A stretch of DNA of 64,000 nt from Fodinibacter sp963763015 (GTDB lineage: Bacteria > Actinomycetota > Actinomycetes > Actinomycetales > Dermatophilaceae). Below the pieces are notes generated by a model, which was not told where the DNA came from, ran no database searches, and worked only from the letters and a program-made list of their open reading frames with translations. Of this stretch, positions 41,668 to 50,020 are shown in pieces. Numbering within the stretch: the stretch's first letter is position 1; every line of letters starts with the position of its first letter. The stretch covers positions 360,493-424,492 of the forward strand of contig CAVXML010000006.1 of assembly GCA_963763015.1 (NCBI GenBank), written 5' to 3'. The translations under genes and the position numbers were made by a program.

Positions 41668-43760
41668 CTAGCTCTTCTTGTTGCTCCCGGTCACGCGGAG
41701 CCGGTAGTCGGCATCGAGGACCTGGATGTCCCCGGTCGTCAGGTTGGAGACGACGACCGTGAACTGCTCCTTGCTGCCCAGACAGGTGGTGTCGAGGCCC
41801 GTCAGGGTCAGCTCGTTGCCTTCCAACCGGTAGACGTAGTTGCCGGCGTTGTCGCGGATCTCGTTCTCGCTTGACGTGGGCGTGAGGTCGCACGGCGACA
41901 GGACCTGGACGACCCAGTTGTTGGTCTGCAGGCCCTCGGTCAGGATCCAGTGATCGTCATGGGACGAGAGCTCGGCTGGGTCACCGTCGATCGCGACGTC
42001 GTCGACGAAGAACCCGGTGTCGAGGTATGCCGCGTCCGTGGAGTAGCGGAACCGGACGTCGGTCGTGCCCTCGGGGAGCGGACCGGTCTGCAGGTGGACG
42101 TACTCCGGGTCGTCGACGAAGTAGGCGCCACCGGAGGTCCCGGTGAGGCCGTTGCCGTCGTTGTTGTCGTGCGGGTCGGCGTCGGTGGTGACCTCGGTGC
42201 CACTGTCGTCGAAGAGCGGCACGGTCACCCACTCACCGTCGACGAGCGCCTCGACGTAGCCGTAGTCCCAGCCCTCCTCGATGAAGTACCAGGTCCAGAA
42301 GTCGACGACGTCGCCCGCAGTCACGGGGGTGTCGACGTCGAGGTAGTTCTCGCTCTGGCTCTCCGCGCCACCCCACCAGTGGTCCGGCTCACTGTGCGGA
42401 GCGACCCTCGCCGTCTCGTCACCGGTGAAGGTGAGGGTGACGTTCCGTCCGAGGTTGCGGAACGTCTCGTACGAGACTCCGAACGGCAGCGCACTCTGCG
42501 CGGGGACTCTGTTGCTGTTCGCCCAACGCCCCTCAGGAACGCGTCCGACGTACTGACCACGCTTGGTCCAGACCACGTCGTTCGCGATGTCGATGGTGTA
42601 GCTCGTGAACGCCGGGTCACCGAAGTCGATGTTGATGAAGTTGTAGACGTCCGAGCTCTCGTCGTCGAGCTTGATCGCGATCGCCCAGTCCTTGAACAGC
42701 TCCTCGGCGGACCGAAGGTCGTTCTCGGTTCCCTCCATGAGGTCGTTGTACTCGTCGATGGCGGCCTGCACGCCGTCCATCCCGTCGAGCTCGTTCTCGA
42801 AGATGAGCTTGATGAGAAGGTCGCCACCGGCTCCGTCGTAGTGCTTGTCCGCGTTGAAGGTCCCGTCACCGTTTCCTCCGGCCTGTTCCCACAGGTAGAG
42901 GAAGTACGTGAAGGAGGCTCCGTAGTTCTCCAGACCACCTCCCCAGCGGGTCAGCGACGTCTCTCGGTGGAACACCTGGTGGTAGGTCAGGTGGGAGCCG
43001 CCGATGTCGTAGTCGTTGAGGAAGATGGCCATGTCGGCGAGACCCTCGTCGACCCAGGACACCTCACCGGCGTCGGAGTAGTTCATCTGCAGGTGCTCGA
43101 GCTCGTGGGCGATGACGCCCTCGTACAGGTTCGGGTTCTCCGCGTCGTCACCGATCCGGTTGGCCCAGTCGAAGGCGTCGACGACGATGACGTTCATCCC
43201 CGCCTCGTCGATGTACTCCGGAGCGAAGTAGCCGGCGGTGTAGGTGGTGACGGAGCAGTCGTAGTAGGACTCGTCCTGGACGTTGTAGACGAGCATGACG
43301 AGCGCGTCGCTGCTCGTGTCGTCCTGCGGGCCGCGGTGCCGATCTCGCCGAAGTGCGCCTCGTTGATCGGGACGATGTCGTTGGTGAGCTCGTCGCCCAG
43401 ATGCGTCGATCTGCTCCTGGGTGAGGACGAAGTCGGTCGCGGCGTTGTCGGCGCACGGCGTGAAGTCGTCATCCGGGTTCTGGTCGAAGGCCGGGTCGAG
43501 GCTGGCGACGCCTTCCACCCCGTCGAGGGCCCCCTCGGGGACGTAGATGTAGACGGGCGTGCCGTCGGCTCGGCGGTTCCGCTGTAGACCAGCTCGAACT
43601 CCTGGTGGTAGGACCCACCGGCCTCGCTGTCGTTGAGGTGGACGAGCATCGTCTCGTCGCCCGGTTCGCCCACGGTGTGTGCCTGTGCTGCGGTGGTGCC
43701 GAGGGCTGCGAGTGTCATGGCGGCTCCGGCCGCCACGACTCTGCGAGTCAGTCTGTGCAC
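41668..43760 (-). pseudogene. Secreted HExxH zinc metalloprotease (immune inhibitor A-like), three frameshifts
   Basis: Reading leftward from GTG 43760, the first frame gives a signal peptide (RLTRRVVAAGAAMTLAALG, ending TAAQA|H). The frame then changes near 43575 (after SGTAEP), again near 43402 (after TQEQIDA) and again near 43325 (after EIGTA), each time continuing sensible protein. The catalytic part holds the zinc motif AHELEHLQ (HExxH) and EGLADMA, with an aromatic-rich all-beta C-terminal region. AAGGAGC precedes the start. Family resemblance to M6 immune inhibitor A is by motif only. Single-base indels that compensate each other look more like sequence errors than decay, but both are possible. 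Confidence 0.75.
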
Positions 43761-44027
43761 TGTCGTGCTCCTTCCGTGTGCCACGTCGTTGTGGCCCTCG
43801 GGAGCCGATGCTGGTCCCTGCCCTTCCGCCCAGCCTGCGCCCCGCCGTGTGGCCGCGCGGAATGCGACCACGCAGGGGAAGGTAACAACCGGTTCCGCGG
43901 CACGGGGCCGAAGGAGCACGGCAGTTTCCGCGGCCGCGGAGCGCCGCCGCACGTCTCCTCACGTGAGCCCGGCGCGGCTTCCCTGGGCCGGTCCGCACGG
44001 TCGGCGCCAGGTGCCACAATCTCCGGT

Positions 44028-44888
44028 ATGCCGGATGCCGCCGCGCTCGTCGCCCTCCTCGGCGCCCACCCGGGCACGCTGGTGCTCACCGGCGCGGGGA
44101 TGTCCACCGACAGCGGCATCCCCGACTACCGCGGCCCCGACGGCGCCCGGCGGGTGACCCCCATGCAGCACGGTGAGTTCGTCGGGTCCAGCGAGGCCCG
44201 CCAGCGGTACTGGGCTCGCTCGTACATCGGCTGGCAGCGGTTCTCCCACGCAGAGCCGAACGCCGCCCACTACGCCGTCGCCGACCTTCAGCGCCGTGGC
44301 GTCCTCGGGCACGTCATCACCCAGAACGTCGACGGCTTGCACCAGGCCGCCGGCAGCTCCCGAGTCACGGAACTGCACGGCACCCTCGACGAGGTCCTCT
44401 GCCTCGCCTGTGGTGACCGCTGCGACCGTGGCCTGCTCCAGGCCAGGATGGCCGAGGCGAACCCGGGGTTCGAGCAGCGTGCCGAAGGGGCGGCGCCGGA
44501 CGGCTCGCGGGTCAGCAGCCAGATCCGCCCCGACGGTGACATCGTGCTGGCCGACGAGGTCGTCGCGGCCTTCCGGCTGCCGCGCTGCCTCGTCTGCGAC
44601 GCCGACACCCTCAAGCCCGACGTCGTCTTCTTCGGGGGTTCCGTCCCCCGCGAGCGGGTCGACGCCTGCTACGCCCTCACCGACGCTGCGCCCGCGCTGC
44701 TCGTGCTCGGCTCCTCGCTGGCCGTCATGTCGGGGCTGCGTTTCGTGCGGCACGCGGCGAAGCGCGGCATCCCCGTCATGGCCGTCACCCGGGGGCCGAC
44801 GAGGGGTGACCCGCTGATGACCCTTCGCCTCGACGCCTCCCTGGCGCCGACGCTGGACGCCGTCCTGCGTGCCGACGTCGCGGCGTGA
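44028..44888 (+). CDS. Sir2 family NAD-dependent protein deacetylase
   Basis: A 286-residue sirtuin that removes acyl groups from lysines using NAD. Motifs: GTLVLTGAGMSTDSGIPDYRG (split), HVITQNVDGLHQAAG, the catalytic histidine in ELHGTLDEVLC, two zinc CxxC pairs (LCLACGDRC; PRCLVCDADTLKPDVVFFGG) and LLVLGSSLAV. The ATG lies seven bases after CACAAT, another possible leaderless start. Confidence 0.92.
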   Translation: MPDAAALVALLGAHPGTLVLTGAGMSTDSGIPDYRGPDGARRVTPMQHGEFVGSSEARQRYWARSYIGWQRFSHAEPNAAHYAVADLQRRGVLGHVITQNVDGLHQAAGSSRVTELHGTLDEVLCLACGDRCDRGLLQARMAEANPGFEQRAEGAAPDGSRVSSQIRPDGDIVLADEVVAAFRLPRCLVCDADTLKPDVVFFGGSVPRERVDACYALTDAAPALLVLGSSLAVMSGLRFVRHAAKRGIPVMAVTRGPTRGDPLMTLRLDASLAPTLDAVLRADVAA

Positions 44889-44901
44889 CCCGGGTTCGAG
44901 C

Positions 44902-45420
44902 GTGGTGACCATCCGGACGGGGACCGAGTCGGACCTCTCCGCCATGGCGCAGGTGTACACCGAAGCGGCGCTCACGTCGGTCGCGACGTTCGACGTCGAG
45001 CCGCAGCCGCCCGAGCACTTCGCCGCGCGCGTCGCCTCGCGGCGACCCGGTGACCACGTCGTCGTTGCCGAGGAGGCTGGCCAGGTCGTCGGCATGGCGT
45101 ATGCCGTTCCCTACCGCCCGCGGCCCGCCTACGACCTGACTCGTGAGACGTCGGTCTACCTCGGGGACGGCGCCCAGGGACGGGGAGTGGGGCGGCTGCT
45201 GTACGCCGAGCTGCTGCGGCGGGTGGACGGCGACGGCATCCACGTGTGCCTGGCGGTGATCGCCCAGCCGAACCCGGCGTCGGAGGCACTGCACCGCGCG
45301 GTCGGCTTCGAGCCGGTGGGGATCCTGCGAGAGGTGGGCCGCAAGTTCGACCGGTGGGTCGACACGGCCCTCTGGCAGCGGATCCCGGACCCGGGCGCGG
45401 GTGGGTCGGCCCGGGCATAG
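44902..45420 (+). CDS. GNAT N-acetyltransferase (phosphinothricin acetyltransferase-like)
   Basis: A 172-residue acetyltransferase. It starts VTIRTGTESDLSAMAQVYTEA, has the strand DHVVVAEEAGQVVGMAYAV, the acetyl-CoA P-loop QGRGVGRLLY and ends with HRAVGFEPVGILREVGRKFDRWVD, typical of the PAT/Pat subfamily that acetylates small amines. It begins 13 bases after the sirtuin stop. Two adjacent GTG codons (44902, 44905) are possible starts. The physiological substrate is unknown. Confidence 0.88.
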   Translation: MVTIRTGTESDLSAMAQVYTEAALTSVATFDVEPQPPEHFAARVASRRPGDHVVVAEEAGQVVGMAYAVPYRPRPAYDLTRETSVYLGDGAQGRGVGRLLYAELLRRVDGDGIHVCLAVIAQPNPASEALHRAVGFEPVGILREVGRKFDRWVDTALWQRIPDPGAGGSARA

Positions 45421-45423
45421 TCT
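45418..45423 (+). promoter_or_regulatory. Putative -10 box of a leaderless promoter
   Basis: TAGTCT overlaps the GNAT stop and lies six bases before the ATG of the DUF4259 gene. Confidence 0.45.
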
Positions 45424-45429
45424 GGCCCC

Positions 45430-45855
45430 ATGGGAGCCACCGGGTCGGGACCGTTCGAGAACGACGACGCACTCGACTTCATGGACACCCTGGAGGCGCT
45501 GCCCCCCCAGCAGCGAAGCGGTCGCGTGCTCGAGGCCCTCGACGGGGTCCTCCTGTCGACCGGCTACGTCGAGGCTCCTGAGATGTGCGAGGCGGTGGCC
45601 GGTGCCGCCGCCGTGGGTGCGTCCCTCAACCCCCAGGCGGCCGCCGGTGAGCCATACCTTCCGCGGTGGCTCGCGACCGAGCCGCTGCCAACGAGTGACG
45701 AGGAGCTGGTCGAGAAGTCGCGGCAGGTGCTGCGCCGGGCGGTGCGGTCGCAGGACAACGAGTGGTGGGAGCTCTGGGACGAGGCCGGTCTGGCCGCCGA
45801 CGTGGTGGCCGCCTGCCGGCGAGCCCTGGGGTGGCTCGGCGACCGCGACGACTGA
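45430..45855 (+). CDS. DUF4259 family protein
   Basis: A 141-residue protein with the family opening GSGPFENDDALDFMDTLEALP and a C-terminal KSRQVLRRAVRSQDNEWWELW helix. The family is small, soluble and of unknown function. The ATG lies six bases after TAGTCT and has no Shine-Dalgarno, so it seems leaderless. Confidence 0.85.
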   Translation: MGATGSGPFENDDALDFMDTLEALPPQQRSGRVLEALDGVLLSTGYVEAPEMCEAVAGAAAVGASLNPQAAAGEPYLPRWLATEPLPTSDEELVEKSRQVLRRAVRSQDNEWWELWDEAGLAADVVAACRRALGWLGDRDD

Positions 45856-45874
45856 CCGAGTGCGCCGGGCGGCC

Positions 45875-46597
45875 TCAGATGCGGCGGAGGACCGCCGTGA
45901 CCTTGCCGAGGATCGTGGCGTGGTCGCCGTCGATGGGTGAGAACGCCGCGTTGTGCGGCAGCAGCCAGACCTTGCCGTCCTTGCGCTTGAAGGTCTTGAC
46001 GGTCGCCTCGTTGTCGAGCATGGCCGCCACGATGTCGCCGTTGTCGGCGGTCGGCTGCTGCCTGACGACGACCCAGTCACCGTCGCAGATGGCCGCGTCG
46101 ACCATCGAGTCCCCGACCACCTTGAGGAGGAACAGGGAGCCCTCGCCGACGATCTGGCGGGGGAGCGGGAAGACGTCCTCGACGACCTCTTCGGCGATGA
46201 TCGGGACACCGGCGGCGATCTGCCCGAGCACGGGGACGTAGGTCGCCTCGGGGCGCTCATCCCGGATGCCGGTGACGTCGACGTCGTCGTGTTCGGGGGC
46301 CCCGCGGTAGCCCGGTTCGTCGCTGGCGGTCTCCGGCGAGATGACCTCGATGGCTCGCGGCCGGTTCGGGTCGCGGCGCAGGAACCCCTTGCGCTCCAGG
46401 GCCGAGAGCTGGTGGGCGACCGAGCTCGGGGAGGTCAGGCCGACCGCCTCGCCGATCTCGCGCATGCTCGGCGGGTAGCCGCGCCGGTCGATCGAGTTGC
46501 GGATCACCTCCAGCACCTTGCGCTGGCGGTGGGTGAGTGCCCCGCCGTCGCCGCGGTCCGGCATCTCGTGGATGTCGGCGTTCCTCGGACGTGCCAT
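45875..46597 (-). CDS. lexA: LexA repressor
   Basis: A 240-residue SOS repressor. The N-terminal winged helix (LTHRQRKVLEVIRNSIDRRG, SMREIGEAVGLTSPSSVAHQL) binds SOS boxes. The C-terminal peptidase domain shows the AG cleavage site (QIAAGVP), catalytic serine in VVGDSMVDAAI and lysine in NEATVKTFKR. ATG at 46597 has GAAGGGG five bases upstream, which decides it over the longer frame from 46696. Two SOS-box-like sites lie 130-210 bases upstream. Confidence 0.95.
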   Translation of the reverse strand: MARPRNADIHEMPDRGDGGALTHRQRKVLEVIRNSIDRRGYPPSMREIGEAVGLTSPSSVAHQLSALERKGFLRRDPNRPRAIEVISPETASDEPGYRGAPEHDDVDVTGIRDERPEATYVPVLGQIAAGVPIIAEEVVEDVFPLPRQIVGEGSLFLLKVVGDSMVDAAICDGDWVVVRQQPTADNGDIVAAMLDNEATVKTFKRKDGKVWLLPHNAAFSPIDGDHATILGKVTAVLRRI

Positions 46598-46727
46598 GTC
46601 GACCCCTTCGGTCTGCTCCGCTGTCCCGGCCCCGGCGGCCCGGTGTTCGTGCTGGTCAGGCCGACTGTCGGTGGCCTTCGACAGGCTGTCTGCCATGAGG
46701 ACAGCGTACGGCTCTCGTACACACATT

Positions 46728-46743
46728 TCAAACATGTCTTCGA
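46728..46743. promoter_or_regulatory. Weak SOS box upstream of lexA
   Basis: TCAAACATGTCTTCGA differs from TCGAACNNNNGTTCGA at two positions. A further half site TCGAAC lies at 46761-46766. Confidence 0.5.
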
Positions 46744-46796
46744 GGCGTGTCTTGATCGCGTCGAACATCCGTGCTACAACTCGTACAGACGTTCTA

Positions 46797-46812
46797 TCGA
46801 ACACGGGTTCGA
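46797..46812. promoter_or_regulatory. Perfect SOS box (LexA operator)
   Basis: TCGAACACGGGTTCGA matches the actinobacterial LexA consensus TCGAAC-N4-GTTCGA exactly, 32 bases before the LysM gene start. Confidence 0.9.
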
Positions 46813-46844
46813 CGGTTGCCGTGGCGGCCGGGATGGAGGGCAGC

Positions 46845-47228
46845 ATGAGCGCACTGACCTGGGGCACCGACACGGGGTATGCCGAAAGCCCGCGCGGGAA
46901 GCGTCCGCACCTCGTCGTCCTGCCCGGCGGACGAGTGGAGCGCGGCACCAGCGGTGGCCTGCGGGTCACGCGGCGGGGAAGGGTGGTGCTCGTGGCGATG
47001 GTCCTGGCGCTCGCCACCTTTCTGGGCTTCTCCGGCCTCCGTGCGGCGGGAGCGACCGAGTCGCCCCGGCTGGTGACCGTGGAAGCGGGCCAGACCCTCT
47101 CCGAGATCGCCGCCGCCCAGCTGCCCGACCACTCCATCAGCGCCGGCATCGTGGCCATCCAGGTGGCGAACGGCCTGAGCACCGCCCAGGTGAACGTCGG
47201 CCAGAAACTGGTCATCCCGGCAGAGTGA
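46845..47228 (+). CDS. LysM-domain SOS cell-division inhibitor (ChiZ/DivS/YneA-like)
   Basis: A 127-residue membrane protein: short cytoplasmic N-terminus, one transmembrane helix (VVLVAMVLALATFLGFSG, about residues 45-62) and a C-terminal LysM domain (LVTVEAGQTLSEIAAAQL..QVNVGQKLVIPAE). Divergent from lexA and preceded by a perfect SOS box, it matches the lexA-linked division inhibitors known as ChiZ (Rv2719c), DivS and YneA, which stop septation during DNA damage. The ATG has GGAGGG a few bases upstream. Function by context and architecture, not proven. Confidence 0.88.
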   Translation: MSALTWGTDTGYAESPRGKRPHLVVLPGGRVERGTSGGLRVTRRGRVVLVAMVLALATFLGFSGLRAAGATESPRLVTVEAGQTLSEIAAAQLPDHSISAGIVAIQVANGLSTAQVNVGQKLVIPAE

Positions 47229-47305
47229 CGCCTCCTCGAGTCGGCCAGTGACAGGACACCGCCGACTCTCTCAGACCTGAGTCCCTCGACCCGACTCAGA
47301 ACGCC

Positions 47306-47344
47306 GGAGGGCGTCGCCCCCGCCACGCGGGTGCGGCGCCCTTC
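47306..47344 (+). terminator. Hairpin terminator of the LysM gene
   Basis: An 18-base stem with two wobble pairs and one mismatch around a 3-base loop, 78 bases past the stop; the stem contains GAGGGCG and CGCCCTTC. Confidence 0.55.
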
Positions 47345-47569
47345 GTGCGGACTCCTCGGCGTCGCCAGTGCGTCCACCGCGCACGGGCCGCCGTTGCCTG
47401 CGGCCTCCGCCCGGAGGGCTCCCTGACGCTGGTACGTCGTTGTCTCGTGGGGTGGCAGTGACGGTTGAGGGTGGTGGGTCTGCGCGCATCGGCCGAACGT
47501 CCAGAAACCCGGCGCGGCAGTCGACCGACGGCCGTCAGGGAGGGTAGGTTCGGCCCTGCCACGGGGGGT

Positions 47570-47585
47570 GTCACGATGTCGTGAC
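47570..47585. promoter_or_regulatory. Inverted repeat GTCACGA-TG-TCGTGAC before the surface-protein operon
   Basis: A perfect 7-bp inverted repeat 77 bases before the gene start, suitable for a dimeric repressor. The regulator is unknown. Confidence 0.4.
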
Positions 47586-47661
47586 GCCCGACCACCCCTG
47601 CAGCCCAGATCATCCTGCGTGACCGCACGTCGGGCACGTCCGTCGAAAGGTTCGTACGCCC

Positions 47662-48261
47662 ATGCACCGTCGCTTCGTGAAGTCCCTCGCAAGCGTGATG
47701 GGGGCCGCTGCTCTCGTCATCGCGCCCGTCGCGCTCCTGGCCCCTGCCGCACAGGCTGCCCACACCCTGGAGCCCGACGACGTCCTCCCCAACGACCCGT
47801 ACTTCAACAACGAGGACAACTGGGTCATCGAGCTCGAGAAGGACGGCTTCGTCAACGTCGAGTGCGAGAAGATCGAGGGTGCTGCCCTCACCGACCCCTT
47901 CCTGATCCCTGAGCTCGCGGACGAGGACCGCTTCTACGTCGTCGCCGTCGTCAAGGGTGGCTCCGGTGACGAGGCGAACGAGCTCTACTTCGAGCCCGAG
48001 GCCGGCCACTACCTGTCTCATGGAAGCGCGGGGAACTCGCACATCATCCTCTGCACGGCCGAGGAAGAGGACGAGACGAGCACGCCGACGCCCAGCAAGT
48101 CGACCCCGGGCACTCCCACCAAGACCGGCCCGGTCGTCGAGACCGACCGTGTCTCTGACACCGGCTCCACCACCGCGCTCGGCGTCATCGCCGGCGGTGC
48201 GCTGATCGCCGGTGCCGGTGCGCTGTTCCTCAGCCGTCGTCGTGAGGGCGCCCACCGCTGA
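47662..48261 (+). CDS. Sortase-anchored surface protein
   Basis: A 199-residue secreted protein. The signal peptide runs to about residue 33 (SVMGAAALVIAPVALLAPAAQA|A). The mature part is acidic with two cysteines (VECEKIEG, HIILCTA), then a Thr/Pro/Ser-rich linker (TSTPTPSKSTPGTPTKTG) and a sorting signal: VSDTG, a hydrophobic helix (TALGVIAGGALIAGAGALFL) and the tail SRRREGAHR. The motif is an LPxTG variant. The sortase gene follows and overlaps the stop by one base (TGATG), so it is very likely the dedicated substrate. GAAAGG precedes the ATG. Confidence 0.85.
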   Translation: MHRRFVKSLASVMGAAALVIAPVALLAPAAQAAHTLEPDDVLPNDPYFNNEDNWVIELEKDGFVNVECEKIEGAALTDPFLIPELADEDRFYVVAVVKGGSGDEANELYFEPEAGHYLSHGSAGNSHIILCTAEEEDETSTPTPSKSTPGTPTKTGPVVETDRVSDTGSTTALGVIAGGALIAGAGALFLSRRREGAHR

Positions 48262-48932
48262 TGCCACGCCGCCCACTGCTCGCGGTGGGCTTGGCACTGA
48301 CCGTCCTCGCCGTCGCGCTGCTCACCTGGGTGATGCAGCGCGGCGGCGAGTCGGCTCAGGCGTCGGCGGTTGCACCGACTCCGTCGTCCACGACGGCGAC
48401 GGAGTCGCCGACGTCATCCCCGACCCCCACCGCGTCGAGCACGCCCGCCAAGCCCAGTCCGTCGCCGACGAAGAAGGCCACCACGTCGGCATCCGGAACC
48501 CGCATCCAGATCCCGGCCATCGGGCTCGACTCCGCGATGTCGGCACGAGGGCTGAGCGCCGACGGCACCATCGACCCTCCGCCGGGAACGGTCATGTGGT
48601 TCAAGGGTTTCGAACGCGTTCGTCCCGGAGCGGTCGGTACCGCGGTGATCGCCGGCCACGTGGCCACAGGGGACCGCCGTGACGTCTTCGCGAACCTGGC
48701 CGACGTGGACGTGGGAGACAAGGTCCAGGTGCTCACCAACGGCAAGGCCCTGTCCTACCGCGTCACCCGGGCGAGCGCCATCGACAAGCAGAAGGTGACC
48801 ACGGACCAGGCCGTGTGGGGCTCCAACACGTCTCGCTCCCGCCTCGCCATCATCACCTGCGACGACGCCTTCGGCTTCCGTGGCGATGGCCACCGAGTGG
48901 CCAACTTCGTCGTCATCGCCGAGCGGGCCTGA
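48261..48932 (+). CDS. Class E/F sortase (intact copy)
   Basis: A 223-residue transpeptidase. An N-terminal membrane helix (LLAVGLALTVLAVALLTWV) is followed by a Ser/Thr/Pro linker and the sortase domain from about residue 80: catalytic histidine in AVIAGHVATG, catalytic cysteine in LAIITCDDAFGF and arginine in DGHRVANF. It would cleave the sorting signal of the upstream protein and join it to the cell wall or another acceptor. The two genes overlap by one base. Confidence 0.88.
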   Translation: MPRRPLLAVGLALTVLAVALLTWVMQRGGESAQASAVAPTPSSTTATESPTSSPTPTASSTPAKPSPSPTKKATTSASGTRIQIPAIGLDSAMSARGLSADGTIDPPPGTVMWFKGFERVRPGAVGTAVIAGHVATGDRRDVFANLADVDVGDKVQVLTNGKALSYRVTRASAIDKQKVTTDQAVWGSNTSRSRLAIITCDDAFGFRGDGHRVANFVVIAERA

Positions 48933-49216
48933 CAAGCCCCTCACCGCTCACCACGGCCGCCATCCACCTGGTTGTCGCCAGGCAGCACCGCCGAGGCGCC
49001 GGCTGCCGTTGTTGCGCCGTGCGCGCCATTGCCCGGCGGCAGAGCGACGTCGCCGAGCTCCTCACCGCAAAGCCGGGAAACAGGTCTGCCACGGAGCAGG
49101 GCCCCCGGGTTATGGTCGAGACCTCGGTCAGGCGCAACAGGCCGTGGTGGTGAAGTAGTCGCCCCAGGGTGGCCGCGGACGTGTCGTCGCGGGGTGGGCA
49201 GAAGGTGGTGAGGCGA

Positions 49217-49955
49217 ATGGACCCTCGGGTGACGGGCCGCCGCCTCATGGCTGTGGCTGCGGTGCTCGGCGTCCTCGCAGTGGTGCTGTTCGCATGGGCG
49301 GGGCGCACGGGTGCCGAGCCGGTGCAGGCTGCCCCGGCACCCCGCGCCACCTCGGCCGCCCCGACCACCAGCGTGCCGACGCGTGCGGAGCCCCGGCCGC
49401 GGTTCTCCCCTGCGCCGACCGCCACCCCGAGCCCCGGTGCCAGCCAGAGCCCCACGGCCGCCGCCAAGCCGACAACCTCGAAACCAAAGCCGCCCTCTCA
49501 GAAGGCCACGGCATCCGGCTTCCGGCTCCGGATCCCGCAGATCGGCCTTGACCGTCGGATGTACGGCGGTGGCCTCAGCTCGGACGGGACGATCGACCCC
49601 GAGCCGGGCACCGTCATGTGGTTCAAGGGCTACGAGAGAGTGCGGCCGGGACGGGTGGGCACGGCGGTCATCGCCGGCACACGTCGCCAGCGGCAGCCGG
49701 CGCGACGTCTTCGCGAATCTGGCGGACGTCGACGTCGGCGACAGGGTGCAGATCGTCGAGGAGGGCAAGGCCATCACCTACCGCGTCACCCGCGCCGGCG
49801 CGATCGACAAGTCAAAGGTGACCACCGACCAGGCCGTGTGGGGTCCGAACACCTCGCGGTCGCGCTTGGCCATCGTCACGTGCGACGACGCCTTCGGCTT
49901 CCGCGGCGACGGCCATCGCAAGGCAAACTTCGTGGTCATTGCCGAACGTGCTTGA
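49217..49955 (+). pseudogene. Second sortase, frameshifted duplicate
   Basis: From ATG 49217 the frame gives the membrane helix (LMAVAAVLGVLAVVLFAWAG), linker and sortase start (RIPQIGLDRRMYGGGLSSDG, GYERVRPGRVGTAVIAG). At about 49678 an extra base (GGC A CAC GTC) shifts the frame, and the next frame continues HVASGSRRDVFANLADVDVGD, the cysteine motif IVTCDDAFGFRGDGHR and ends IAERA. Without the extra A the product would be 245 residues, closely like the intact copy. Single-base error or true inactivation are both possible. It is preceded by a 284-base gap with no gene. Confidence 0.78.
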
Positions 49956-49969
49956 GGGCGCTCACGGGT

Positions 49970-50020
49970 GGTGACGGGCACCGGGTCGCAAACCTCGTGC
50001 TCATCGCCGAACGGCGGTAG
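49970..50020 (+). pseudogene. Vestige of a third sortase (C-terminal tail only)
   Basis: GGT GAC GGG CAC CGG GTC ... CGG CGG TAG encodes GDGHRVANLVLIAERR, matching the last 16 residues of the two sortases (GDGHRVANFVVIAERA). It overlaps the 3' end of the leftward winged-helix gene. This suggests unequal recombination among tandem copies. Confidence 0.6.

Larger units (their letters stand above)
47229..47661. other. 433-base gap between the LysM gene and the surface-protein gene
   Basis: Holds the LysM gene terminator (47306-47344) and an inverted repeat (47570-47585). The nrdR/nrdJ genes that often follow lexA in relatives are absent. No other gene is seen. Confidence 0.5.

Noticed and set aside
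45875..46696. Longer LexA starting at ATG 46696
   Set aside because: No ribosome binding site there and the extra residues are unlike LexA; ATG 46597 has GAAGGGG at good spacing.
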